Source of the DNA: an uncultured Alphaproteobacteria bacterium
GTDB taxonomy: Bacteria > Pseudomonadota > Alphaproteobacteria > Rhodobacterales > Rhodobacteraceae
Assembly: GCA_902567635.1 (NCBI GenBank)
Contig: CACFNV010000005.1
Span: 1-53,158, forward strand
Length of the DNA: 53,158 bases
Reading direction: 5' to 3'
The translations under genes and the position numbers were made by a program. Below the pieces are notes generated by a model that saw only the letters and a list, made by a program, of their open reading frames with translations, was not told the origin of the DNA and ran no database searches. Shown here one piece after another: positions 34,746 through 42,579 of this stretch. Each line of letters opens with the position of its first letter. The stretch's first letter is position 1.

Positions 34746-35998
34746 ACAAGTAATCGTTTTGCAATAACTTGAGCCTGAATCTCTGCCGCTCCTTCAAATA
34801 TATTAAGTATTCTGGCGTCACAAAGAACTCTACTGATTGGATATTCTAATGCGAAACCGTTTCCGCCATGTATTTGAAGAGAGTTGTCAGCGGCTGACCA
34901 AGCAATTCTGGCAGCTAATAGTTTTGCCATGCCTGCTTCTAGATCACACCGCTTATTTTGGTCTTTTGCTCTGGCTGAACTGTAAGTTAACTGTCTTGCC
35001 ATCATTATTTCAACTGCCATATTAATGAGTTTATCTTTAACTCTGGGAAAGCTTATCAATTTTTCTCCAAACTGTTCCCTTTCAGTGGCGTATTTAAGTC
35101 CTAAATCAAAAGCATTTTGTGCAACGCCAATTGCGCGAGCTGCTGTTTGAATACGAGCACTTTCAAATGTTTCCATCAATTGACGAAAGCCTCTGCCTTC
35201 TTCATTACCCAAAAGGTTTTCTTTCTTTATTTTAAAGTTATCAAAATTCAACTCATATTCTTTCATTCCCCTGTATCCTAAAACTTGAATCTCACCTCCC
35301 TTTATTCCGTCGTTGGGGAAGTCGTTATCTGAATTTCCGCGTATTTTGGGGGCTAGAAACATAGAAAGTCCCTTATAATTACTAAATTCTGAGTTGGTTC
35401 TTGCCAATACGGTCATAAGATCTGCTCTGGCTGCATGCGTTATCCAAGTTTTATTTCCAGTGACTTGGTAGTGATCGCCTACTAGTTTAGCTCTTGTCTG
35501 AAGACTTCCTAAATCAGAACCCACATTAGGCTCGGTAAAAACAGCGGTGGGAATAATCTCACCGTTGGCTATTCTTGGAAGCCATTTTTCCTTTTGGGCA
35601 TCACTACCTCCACAAAGAATAAGCTCAGAAGCTATGTCTGTTCTTGTAGCAAGGCTTCCAACTCCTATATAACCTCTTGACAATTCTTCAGAAACTACAC
35701 ACATACTGATTTTGTCTAGACCTATGCCACCATATATCTCCGGAATTGTAAGGCCAAAAACGCCCATTAATGCTAATTGATCAATAATTTCCATAGGAAT
35801 AAGCTTGTCTTCAAGATGCCAGCTATGAGCATTGGGTTCAATTTTATCTCTGGAAAACTTAAAAAACTGCTCTCTTATTATTGTTTGGTCCTCATTTAGA
35901 CCGTCATTTCCGATAGTTGGAATTGAACTATGTTCTTTAACTAATTTAATAAACTGATTTTTAAGTATTTCAAGTTCATTAATCTCTAAAAATAACAT
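34742..35998 (-). CDS. mcd: Methylsuccinyl-CoA dehydrogenase, dehydrogenase part (split)
   Basis: An acyl-CoA dehydrogenase module of 418 residues. The segments GVFGLTIPEIYGG, EELSRGYIGVGSL, TAVFTEPNVGSDLG, LEAGMAKLLAARIAW, IHGGNGFALEYPISR and LNIFEGAAEIQ (probable catalytic Glu) follow the (2S)-methylsuccinyl-CoA dehydrogenase group, which makes mesaconyl-CoA in the ethylmalonyl-CoA pathway and hands electrons to ETF. Usual Mcd proteins are about 550 residues with an N-terminal domain; that domain is the next ORF upstream, ending at the TAATG where this one begins. Codons also stay open 10 triplets upstream of the ATG. A general acyl-CoA dehydrogenase is the alternative. Confidence 0.85.
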   Translation of the reverse strand: MLFLEINELEILKNQFIKLVKEHSSIPTIGNDGLNEDQTIIREQFFKFSRDKIEPNAHSWHLEDKLIPMEIIDQLALMGVFGLTIPEIYGGIGLDKISMCVVSEELSRGYIGVGSLATRTDIASELILCGGSDAQKEKWLPRIANGEIIPTAVFTEPNVGSDLGSLQTRAKLVGDHYQVTGNKTWITHAARADLMTVLARTNSEFSNYKGLSMFLAPKIRGNSDNDFPNDGIKGGEIQVLGYRGMKEYELNFDNFKIKKENLLGNEEGRGFRQLMETFESARIQTAARAIGVAQNAFDLGLKYATEREQFGEKLISFPRVKDKLINMAVEIMMARQLTYSSARAKDQNKRCDLEAGMAKLLAARIAWSAADNSLQIHGGNGFALEYPISRVLCDARILNIFEGAAEIQAQVIAKRLLV

Positions 35999-36435
35999 TA
36001 TGTTAGTGCTAGAAAAAATCTCAAAAAAGATTTATTTATGTCCAATTCGTCTGGTCTTATAAACTCGTTTTGAGACATCAAGATGCCTCCCCTCAGTTGG
36101 TGTAAATATTCATTGAAACCTAAGATCAATATTAATCTTTCCAATGCACCAAACTTTTTTTCAATACTCAATTCGTAAGCCCATGAACTAATACTCTTCA
36201 ATGCTTCAGTGTAAGTTGCGTACCAAGCTAGTCCATGCAATTTCTTTTGATGAAAATTTTTATCCGTGACCGGGTCACTGTTAATAAGCTTTTTTAGCGG
36301 GCGCTTGAGATTATCGATGTAAGCAGTCAGTTCTTTAGATACAAGAAATGCTTTCTCTATTAAAATCTTTGATTCGATAGCAGAAATTGAGTCATTTACT
36401 TCTGTCAATCTTCTATTAACTGTCAATTCATTCAC
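35998..36435 (-). CDS. Methylsuccinyl-CoA dehydrogenase, N-terminal domain part (split)
   Basis: A 145-residue helical protein. HGLAWYATYTEALKSISSWA, LILGFNEYLHQLRGGILMSQ and EFIRPDELD match the N-terminal extension of methylsuccinyl-CoA dehydrogenase, directly upstream of the matching dehydrogenase ORF. The two share one base (TAATG at 36000-35996). In the 31 bases where both frames are open (36031-36001) lie two A6 runs (T6 on the coding strand); one extra base in either would fuse the frames into a protein of about 570 residues. So it is either a translationally coupled split subunit or half of a frameshifted gene. ATG 36435 is used; TTG 36426 also has ribosome-site support. Confidence 0.78.
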   Translation of the reverse strand: MNELTVNRRLTEVNDSISAIESKILIEKAFLVSKELTAYIDNLKRPLKKLINSDPVTDKNFHQKKLHGLAWYATYTEALKSISSWAYELSIEKKFGALERLILILGFNEYLHQLRGGILMSQNEFIRPDELDINKSFLRFFLALT

Positions 36436-36442
36436 CTATGAT

Positions 36443-36470
36443 AATTTACGTTCAAGTATCCACTTGTCAA
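36443..36470 (-). promoter_or_regulatory. Candidate promoter for the split mcd
   Basis: On the minus strand a perfect TTGACA (36470-36465) is followed after 16 bases by TAAATT (36448-36443), or after 18 by AATTAT. The start of transcription would fall about at the ATG 36435, implying a leaderless or nearly leaderless mRNA unless the TTG at 36426 is used. The -35 match is strong, the -10 only fair. Confidence 0.35.
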
Positions 36471-36503
36471 TATGGTCGAATATTGTTTTAATTCAATAAA
36501 ATA

Positions 36504-37202
36504 TTAAATAAATATCCTTCCTTCTTTCTTTAATTTTACTGATTCTTTAGATGGTAAGGATTTTGCACAACCCTCATAAACTCTTTTAGCTGTCCAAAAT
36601 AAAATCATAGCATCAATTAAATCATCAGGTCTTACCTCAATATTTGCGTCCAATTTTGAGGCCACTTCAATTGGGTCTAACCCTTCTTCTTCTAGTAGTT
36701 TTAATCTTTCAAACATACCAAAGGTAGTTTTTTTGGAACTCTCAAGCTCTACTTTTTTTAACATTTTAAAACTACACTCTGGATGTCCCTCGATTATTTT
36801 ATTCGTAGACCGTTTAAGTGATATTACTTCGATAATTTTCTCCTTCAGGTTCCAGGACTGCTTTGAAAGACCTTTTCCGTATCTTTTTTTACTGAGCTCA
36901 TTGGCAGATGAATAATTTTTACATTCTAAAATTGTCCTTGATGGCGTTAGGAATATTGTGCTTTGCTTTTTGCTGCCTAAAAATTTTTTTGCCAGTATGT
37001 CACAGTCTCTACTATATTTTGTTGGACTTAGTATAGTGGGCATATCAATAACAATTATTGATTTTTGAAAGTTAGATAACAAAAAACCTAGTGATGTAGA
37101 AAATTGCACATTGTTAATTGAGGAGCTGTGACTTTTACCTGAAACTAAAATCCAACCTTTTGAACAGCCATCAATTCCTACTAAATTGGTAAATTTAGGC
37201 AT
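36504..37202 (-). CDS. DUF429 family protein (predicted RNase H-fold nuclease)
   Basis: A 232-residue protein of the DUF429 family. LVGIDGCSKGWILVSG at the start and IIVIDMPTIL give the two acidic strands of the RNase H-like fold, with FLTPSRTIL, EGHPECSFKML and DDLIDAMILFWTAKR further on. DUF429 members are predicted nucleases, but no function is proven. Its ATG overlaps the pckA stop by 8 bases, so it is translated after pckA; the link to PEP metabolism is obscure. Confidence 0.82.
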   Translation of the reverse strand: MPKFTNLVGIDGCSKGWILVSGKSHSSSINNVQFSTSLGFLLSNFQKSIIVIDMPTILSPTKYSRDCDILAKKFLGSKKQSTIFLTPSRTILECKNYSSANELSKKRYGKGLSKQSWNLKEKIIEVISLKRSTNKIIEGHPECSFKMLKKVELESSKKTTFGMFERLKLLEEEGLDPIEVASKLDANIEVRPDDLIDAMILFWTAKRVYEGCAKSLPSKESVKLKKEGRIFI

Positions 37203-38799
37203 TAATTAGTTTTTTATAAACCTGAGTTACTTCATCGTTAATGAAGTCAAAAACTTTAAAATTGTCAATGAACATTTTTTTAAGATTTTCAGCTGTTTGA
37301 TCATATAAGGAGGGTTCGTCCCATGTTTCTCTCGGTGATAGCAAACTGTCCGAGACATCTTCCACTTTAAGAGGAACTGAAAAATGAAAAACTTTGTCTT
37401 TGCGGAGGACAAGTTTCTTGTCTTGGTTCAGTATGAATTTTAAAATTTTTCTTGTGTTTTCAATAGAAATTCTTTTGCCTTTTCCAAAACCACCACCGCT
37501 CCATCCCGTATTTAAAAGCCAAACATTAGGTTTTTCGGTTTCTAGTCGGTTCCACAGTAATTTTCCATAAACCTCGGGTTTTTGAGGAATAAAAGGAGCA
37601 CCAAAGCATGCGGAAAAGGTTGGTTGAGGTTCTTTTATGCCTTGTTCTGTTCCTGCAACTTTAGCCGTAAAGCCAGACAGAAAATAAAAAATTGCCTCTG
37701 CAGAGGTTAGTTTTGCTATAGGAGGTAGAACTCCAAATGCATCACAAGTTAGCATAATTATATTTTTGGGGTTACCTCCATAACCTTTCTTTGATGAATT
37801 TTTTATGTATGAGATTGGATACGCACAACGCATATTTTGCGTGATACTATCATCAGAAAAGTCAAGAGTTCTCTCAATGGGATCAAATTTCATATTTTCG
37901 ATTATTGTGGCAAACTTTTCGGTCGTTGCGAATATTTCAGGTTCTTCTTTCTGTTTTAAATTAATAGTTTTGGCATAACAGCCACCTTCAAAATTAAAAA
38001 CACCTTTATCTCCCCACCCATGTTCATCATCTCCAATCAAAACTCTTTCTGGGTCTGCGGAAAGTGTTGTTTTCCCAGTTCCAGAGAGTCCAAAAAAGAG
38101 AGCTACATCATCGGTATCTGATATAGCGTGATTAGCAGAACAATGCATAGGCATTACGTTTGAGTCAGGAAGGAGATAGTTTAAAAGTGTAAAGATGGAC
38201 TTTTTATTTTCCCCAGCATACCCAGTACCACAAATTAAAATTAACTTCTTTTCAATATTTAAGGCTATTGTAGTTTTAGATTGGCAACCATGTTTTTCAG
38301 GATCTGAAAAAAAACTGGGACAATTGATAATGGTGTACTCTGGCACAAATTTAGACAAATAATCTTTTGAAGGGCTATTTAAAAGGTGCCTTATGAATAG
38401 ACTATGCCAAGCTAGTTCTGTAATAACTCTCACGTTCAAAAGCGCATCTGTATCTCTAGCTGCAGTCAGGTCTTGAGAGTAATAAGTTTTTCCTTCCATA
38501 TGCCTTAGTAGATCACCATATAAAGTATCAAAGTTTTCCAATGTCATCTTTTTATTATTTTCCCACCATATTTTTTCGCTACTGGAAGATTCAACTACAA
38601 TGTGCTTGTCATTTGGAGATCTACCAGTTTTTTCACCTGTATAAACAATAAGGGATCCACCTTTCCCTAGATGCCCTTCAGATCTATTTATAGCATGTTC
38701 CATTAGCTCGATATCGTTCAAATTATAAAAAACCTGTTCAATACCGGACATTCCATGATCTTCAACGGTTACGTAAGGTAATTTTAGTTGTTTATGCAT
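37195..38799 (-). CDS. pckA: Phosphoenolpyruvate carboxykinase (ATP)
   Basis: Converts oxaloacetate and ATP to PEP and CO2, the gateway to gluconeogenesis from C4 acids. It has 534 residues, full length. The kinase loop GLSGTGKTTLSADPER, IGDDEHGW, the substrate motif YTGEKTGRSPNDK and NTGWSGGGFGKG are all intact. It is divergent from rapZ across 198 bases. In other alphaproteobacteria pckA faces chvI-chvG-hprK-rapZ; only rapZ remains here. It complements the ethylmalonyl-CoA enzymes nearby. Confidence 0.96.
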   Translation of the reverse strand: MHKQLKLPYVTVEDHGMSGIEQVFYNLNDIELMEHAINRSEGHLGKGGSLIVYTGEKTGRSPNDKHIVVESSSSEKIWWENNKKMTLENFDTLYGDLLRHMEGKTYYSQDLTAARDTDALLNVRVITELAWHSLFIRHLLNSPSKDYLSKFVPEYTIINCPSFFSDPEKHGCQSKTTIALNIEKKLILICGTGYAGENKKSIFTLLNYLLPDSNVMPMHCSANHAISDTDDVALFFGLSGTGKTTLSADPERVLIGDDEHGWGDKGVFNFEGGCYAKTINLKQKEEPEIFATTEKFATIIENMKFDPIERTLDFSDDSITQNMRCAYPISYIKNSSKKGYGGNPKNIIMLTCDAFGVLPPIAKLTSAEAIFYFLSGFTAKVAGTEQGIKEPQPTFSACFGAPFIPQKPEVYGKLLWNRLETEKPNVWLLNTGWSGGGFGKGKRISIENTRKILKFILNQDKKLVLRKDKVFHFSVPLKVEDVSDSLLSPRETWDEPSLYDQTAENLKKMFIDNFKVFDFINDEVTQVYKKLINA

Positions 38800-38997
38800 A
38801 GTTGGGGTTTATTCCCTTTTAGCTTTACAAAATGTGATTTTTGCATAGATAAAATCAAGTATTCTTATTAATCACAAAATATAAAGAAATACAATCAAAA
38901 ATAGTGGTAGCTAAACAACATTTTAATCTAATTCAATAGTCCTGATTTTGACCTGCATTTTCCATTGTGATAACATTTTCTTTTACGATGGAGTCTA

Positions 38998-39852
38998 ATG
39001 AAGCCACACGATTTATTTCTTGTAATCGGCCAGTCAGGTGCAGGTAGAACAACTGTCATTCATGTTCTAGATGATCAAGGTTTTGACACTTTAGATAATG
39101 TTCCAATTCATCTTATTTCCAGAATAGTTTCAGATCAGTTATTTGAGAAACCTCTAGCTTTAGGGGTTGATATTAGTTCCAAAAGCTTTTCGGCGAATAA
39201 TTTATTTAAAGAACTTAACAATTGGAGAGCAAAGAGTGACTCCAACGTGTTAATTATTTTTCTTTCTTGTAAAACTGAAACTTTATTGAATCGTTTTAGT
39301 ATTACTAGAAGACCTCACCCAATGATAGGTGAGAAAAGTTTGAAAAACTCGATAAAAAAAGAATTGGAAATTATTGGTCCGCTTCGAGACCAAGCTGACT
39401 TCATAATAGATACAAGCTCCACAAGCCCTAATGACCTTAGATTGAAGTTAGGAGCTATGTTCTCTATAAATAGTAAGCAAAATATAAAAATTTTAATTCA
39501 GTCCTTTTCTTTTAGAAAGCGTATCCCACATGGGCTTGATATGGTGTTTGATTGTCGATTTTTAAAAAACCCAAACTGGGTAGAGACCTTAAAGAATTCA
39601 GATGGGACCAAAAAAGATGTTTCTGGCTATATAAGAAGAGACAAGAGTTGGACTATTTTTAGAGATTATTTAAAAGGTATGGTGCTGCATGTTATACCAG
39701 CATTTGAGAAGGAGGGTAAATACTATTTATCAATAGGGTTTGGTTGCACTGGAGGAAAACATCGTTCAGTGTTTGTTTCTCAATTTCTTTATGATGAGCT
39801 GAAGAAAAGAAAATTTGCTGTGGAGCTGATGCATAGTAATTTGTCTATTTAG
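38998..39852 (+). CDS. rapZ: RapZ-family nucleotide-binding protein
   Basis: A 284-residue P-loop protein. The N-terminal loop is GQSGAGRTT with Arg where most P-loops have Lys, and FDTLDNVPIHL follows. The C-terminal domain has SFRKRIPHGLDMVFDCRFL and FGCTGGKHRSV, the RapZ signature. In E. coli RapZ guides RNase E to a small RNA for amino-sugar control; in alphaproteobacteria its gene usually follows hprK and PTS genes. Neither is present here, so the role is open. The gene is full length. Confidence 0.92.
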   Translation: MKPHDLFLVIGQSGAGRTTVIHVLDDQGFDTLDNVPIHLISRIVSDQLFEKPLALGVDISSKSFSANNLFKELNNWRAKSDSNVLIIFLSCKTETLLNRFSITRRPHPMIGEKSLKNSIKKELEIIGPLRDQADFIIDTSSTSPNDLRLKLGAMFSINSKQNIKILIQSFSFRKRIPHGLDMVFDCRFLKNPNWVETLKNSDGTKKDVSGYIRRDKSWTIFRDYLKGMVLHVIPAFEKEGKYYLSIGFGCTGGKHRSVFVSQFLYDELKKRKFAVELMHSNLSI

Positions 39853-39918
39853 AGAGACTTTAACTATCACATTAACTCTATAAGTCTGTGGGAAATAGCT
39901 GAAAATTTTCTAAATTGT

Positions 39919-40845
39919 TTAAAGCTTTTTCTCTATCTCTGGAACAGCTTTGAATAGATCTTCAACCAATCCAAAATCTGCTACCTGAAAAATAGGCGCT
40001 TCCTCGTCTTTGTTGATAGCTACGATAACTTTACTATCTTTCATTCCCGCTAAATGTTGTATCGCTCCAGATATACCTACTGCTACATAAAGCTCCGGTG
40101 CTACAACTTTACCAGTTTGGCCTACTTGCCAATCATTAGGAGCAAAACCGGAGTCTACCGCAGCTCTAGAAGCACCCACTGCTGCACCCAGTTTATCTGC
40201 AAGTTTTTCAATCACAGCGAAATTTTCCTTACTACCAACCCCCCTGCCTCCTGAAACAATTACCTTAGCTGATGTTAACTCAGGTCTATCATTATCTTGA
40301 ACTTTGTTTTCTAACCAGCTTGAGATCTTATTTTGAATATTTATACTCAACTTTTCTATTTTTGCATTACCTCCTGATGGGGCTGAGTTGAAATTACTGG
40401 TTCTTATTGATACCAGTTTAATTTTGTCTTTACTTTGAACTCTTTGAATAGCATTACCTGCATAGATTGGTCTTTCAAAAGTGTCAGTTTCTATGATTTT
40501 TGACACATCTGAAACTATCATCATATCTAAAATTCCTGCTATTCGAGGGAGCAGGTTCTTGCCAAAGGAACTGGAGGGGACAAAAATGTGTGTGTATTCC
40601 TTTAAAAGTTCAATCAGATCGGCTGAATATGATTCAGCTAGGTTTTCAGAAAGTAGTTCACTTTCAATAACCTTTATCGTGTCAACTTTTTCGATGCTCT
40701 GAAGTTGCTTTGCTGCTTGGTCACAATTGCTTGAAGCACAGAGTACGTCTACAGTCGAAAGCTCGCTTGCAGCACATATAGTTTTGCTAGTTTGATCTTC
40801 AGCCAACGTTCCGTTGTGGATTTCTGCAATAACAAGAATTTTCAT
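39919..40845 (-). CDS. etfA: Electron transfer flavoprotein subunit alpha
   Basis: The FAD-binding subunit of ETF, 308 residues. The N-terminal domain begins [13 protein letters not shown]; the C-terminal FAD domain has [48 protein letters not shown] and [11 protein letters not shown]. It begins one base inside the etfB stop (TAATG at 40845), so the subunits are translationally coupled. Reduced ETF would be oxidised by ETF-QO at 8577-10217. Confidence 0.96.
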   Translation of the reverse strand: MKILVIAEIHNGTLAEDQTSKTICAASELSTVDVLCASSNCDQAAKQLQSIEKVDTIKVIESELLSENLAESYSADLIELLKEYTHIFVPSSSFGKNLLPRIAGILDMMIVSDVSKIIETDTFERPIYAGNAIQRVQSKDKIKLVSIRTSNFNSAPSGGNAKIEKLSINIQNKISSWLENKVQDNDRPELTSAKVIVSGGRGVGSKENFAVIEKLADKLGAAVGASRAAVDSGFAPNDWQVGQTGKVVAPELYVAVGISGAIQHLAGMKDSKVIVAINKDEEAPIFQVADFGLVEDLFKAVPEIEKKL

Positions 40846-41606
40846 TAATTTCTCCCTGCATTTTTTTTTATTTTTTCAACCAGCTCATCTACATTTTCAA
40901 CAATTATTCCAGACGCTCTTGTTTCAGGCTCTTTTGTTTCTAAAATTTTTAGGCGTGGTGAAATATCTACCGCCAGATCCTCTGGTTTCATTTCTTCCAA
41001 TGGCTTTCTCTTCGCTTTCATAATGTTTGGAAGACTGGCATACCTTGGTTCATTAAGTCTTAAATCCACTGATACGACTGCTGGAAGGTTAATTTTGATT
41101 GTTTGTAGTCCTCCATCAATTTCACGGGTAACTTTACAATTATCTTTATCTAAATCTATTTCTGAAGCAAACGTCGCCTGAGGCCAATCTAGTTTTGCTG
41201 ACAGCATTTGAGCTGTGGCATTAAAATCATTGTCAATCGCTTGCTTACCACACAAAATTAATTTTGGGTCTTCTTTTTTTACAATTGCAGCCAAAAGATT
41301 GGACACCGTTAATGGTTCAATATCAACATTTACGTCTGTCGACGCAACAATTAAGATAGCTCTGTCAGCTCCCATTGCCAAAGCAGTTCGTAACGTCTCT
41401 TGATTTTGTTGAACTCCAATGGAAACTGCTATTATTTCTTCGGCAACACCCTTTTCTTTGAGGCGTATTGCTTCTTCTAGAGCTATTTCATCGAAAGGAT
41501 TCATTGACATTTTCACATTAGCTAAATCTACACCACTACCGTCAGCCTTTACCTTGGCTTTTACGTTGTAATCTAGAACTCTTTTCACTGGGACTAAAAT
41601 TTTCAT
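40845..41606 (-). CDS. etfB: Electron transfer flavoprotein subunit beta
   Basis: The AMP-binding subunit of ETF, 253 residues. [33 protein letters not shown] and [17 protein letters not shown] are characteristic, and the recognition-loop region [18 protein letters not shown] docks to dehydrogenases. An AAAGG ribosome site precedes the ATG. It accepts electrons from acyl-CoA dehydrogenases, including the split Mcd about 5 kb away. The adenosyltransferase gene lies 68 bases upstream on the same strand. Confidence 0.96.
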   Translation of the reverse strand: MKILVPVKRVLDYNVKAKVKADGSGVDLANVKMSMNPFDEIALEEAIRLKEKGVAEEIIAVSIGVQQNQETLRTALAMGADRAILIVASTDVNVDIEPLTVSNLLAAIVKKEDPKLILCGKQAIDNDFNATAQMLSAKLDWPQATFASEIDLDKDNCKVTREIDGGLQTIKINLPAVVSVDLRLNEPRYASLPNIMKAKRKPLEEMKPEDLAVDISPRLKILETKEPETRASGIIVENVDELVEKIKKNAGRN

Positions 41607-41674
41607 TTAAAACCTTTAAGTTACAAAATTAACATTCAAAATATGCACTAGTAATAAAGAGGGTACAAGGGATT

Positions 41675-42235
41675 TTACAAGTTTTCTCCTGGTTCCCAAA
41701 GAATTTCAGAAGAATTTTCTTGATTGTCCAACCTTGAAGCTACAAAAAGCCAATCCGATAATCTATTTAGGTATTTCAATGCATTTTGATTAATTTTTTC
41801 TTTCCTATTAAGTGATACGAGACTTCTTTCTGCGCGACGGCAAATTGTTCGAGATAAATGCATGAATGAGGCTGTTTTAGACCCGCCTGGAAGTATAAAG
41901 CTTTTGAGAGGCTGCAAAGTTTTATTCATGGCATCTATATTTGATTCTAATTTTTTAACTTGGTTATTTGAAATTCTAAGTTTTTTTTGTGATTCATTTT
42001 CATCAGGAACGCAAAGATCAGCTCCAAGGTCAAAAAGATCATTTTGAATTTTAGCCAGTATTCCGCTCATTTCTAGGCTAGCATAGTTCTTTACTATTCC
42101 GATACTAGCGTTTAATTCGTCCACGTTGCCGTATGCAATCACTCGCTCGCTATCTTTTGAAACGCGACTTCCATCACCTAAGGCTGTATCGCCTTTATCT
42201 CCAGTTTTGGTGTAAATTTTATTAAGTGTTACCAT
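41675..42235 (-). CDS. pduO: Cob(I)alamin adenosyltransferase, PduO type
   Basis: Makes adenosylcobalamin from ATP and cob(I)alamin. It has 186 residues; KIYTKTGDKGDTALGDG is the ATP-binding start, GNVDELNASIG and RTICRRAERSLV (the arginine helix) complete the site. A PduO enzyme implies B12-dependent mutases such as ethylmalonyl-CoA and methylmalonyl-CoA mutase, which fits Mcd and Mcl1. It is preceded on the same strand by the HIG1-like gene 3 bases away. Confidence 0.94.
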   Translation of the reverse strand: MVTLNKIYTKTGDKGDTALGDGSRVSKDSERVIAYGNVDELNASIGIVKNYASLEMSGILAKIQNDLFDLGADLCVPDENESQKKLRISNNQVKKLESNIDAMNKTLQPLKSFILPGGSKTASFMHLSRTICRRAERSLVSLNRKEKINQNALKYLNRLSDWLFVASRLDNQENSSEILWEPGENL

Positions 42236-42238
42236 AGC

Positions 42239-42442
42239 TCAACTTGGCTCAACAAAGTAAACGAACAATAGAATCAACAGAATTGCCATTGCTTGCAACA
42301 AAATTCTCAAGCGCATTATTTTATTCGCATATTTTCTGTTAAAACTTCCCCCAAATGCAAAACCACCCAATCCAATCATAAGAACTATAAGAACGACCAA
42401 GCAAGCGATTATTACGTAGATATGAGCATTTTGTAAGATCAT
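42239..42442 (-). CDS. HIG1-like twin-transmembrane protein
   Basis: A 67-residue protein with two hydrophobic helices (about 8-30 and 45-63) separated by FGGSFNRKYANKIMRLR, the pattern of the HIG1 domain found in mitochondrial respiratory supercomplex factors and in many alphaproteobacteria. It heads a gene string with pduO, etfB and etfA, an order seen in other alphaproteobacteria. A link to respiratory complexes is inferred from the family. Confidence 0.82.
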   Translation of the reverse strand: MILQNAHIYVIIACLVVLIVLMIGLGGFAFGGSFNRKYANKIMRLRILLQAMAILLILLFVYFVEPS

Positions 42443-42579
42443 AAGTTATCCAGAAAATATAATAAAAGTCATTTATCTTGATACATATAAAATAATTTTA
42501 TTTTTTGTCTAATTATTAATTTAATTTTTGTTAATTTGATATAAGGGTATTCATATTACAAAAATGAATTCAAATTGAT

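Noticed and set aside
34742-35998. Ordinary short-chain or isovaleryl-CoA dehydrogenase for the mcd ORF
   Set aside because: The start of the domain, the EELSRGYIGVGSL and GFALEYPISR segments and the adjoining N-terminal-domain ORF all point to methylsuccinyl-CoA dehydrogenase.
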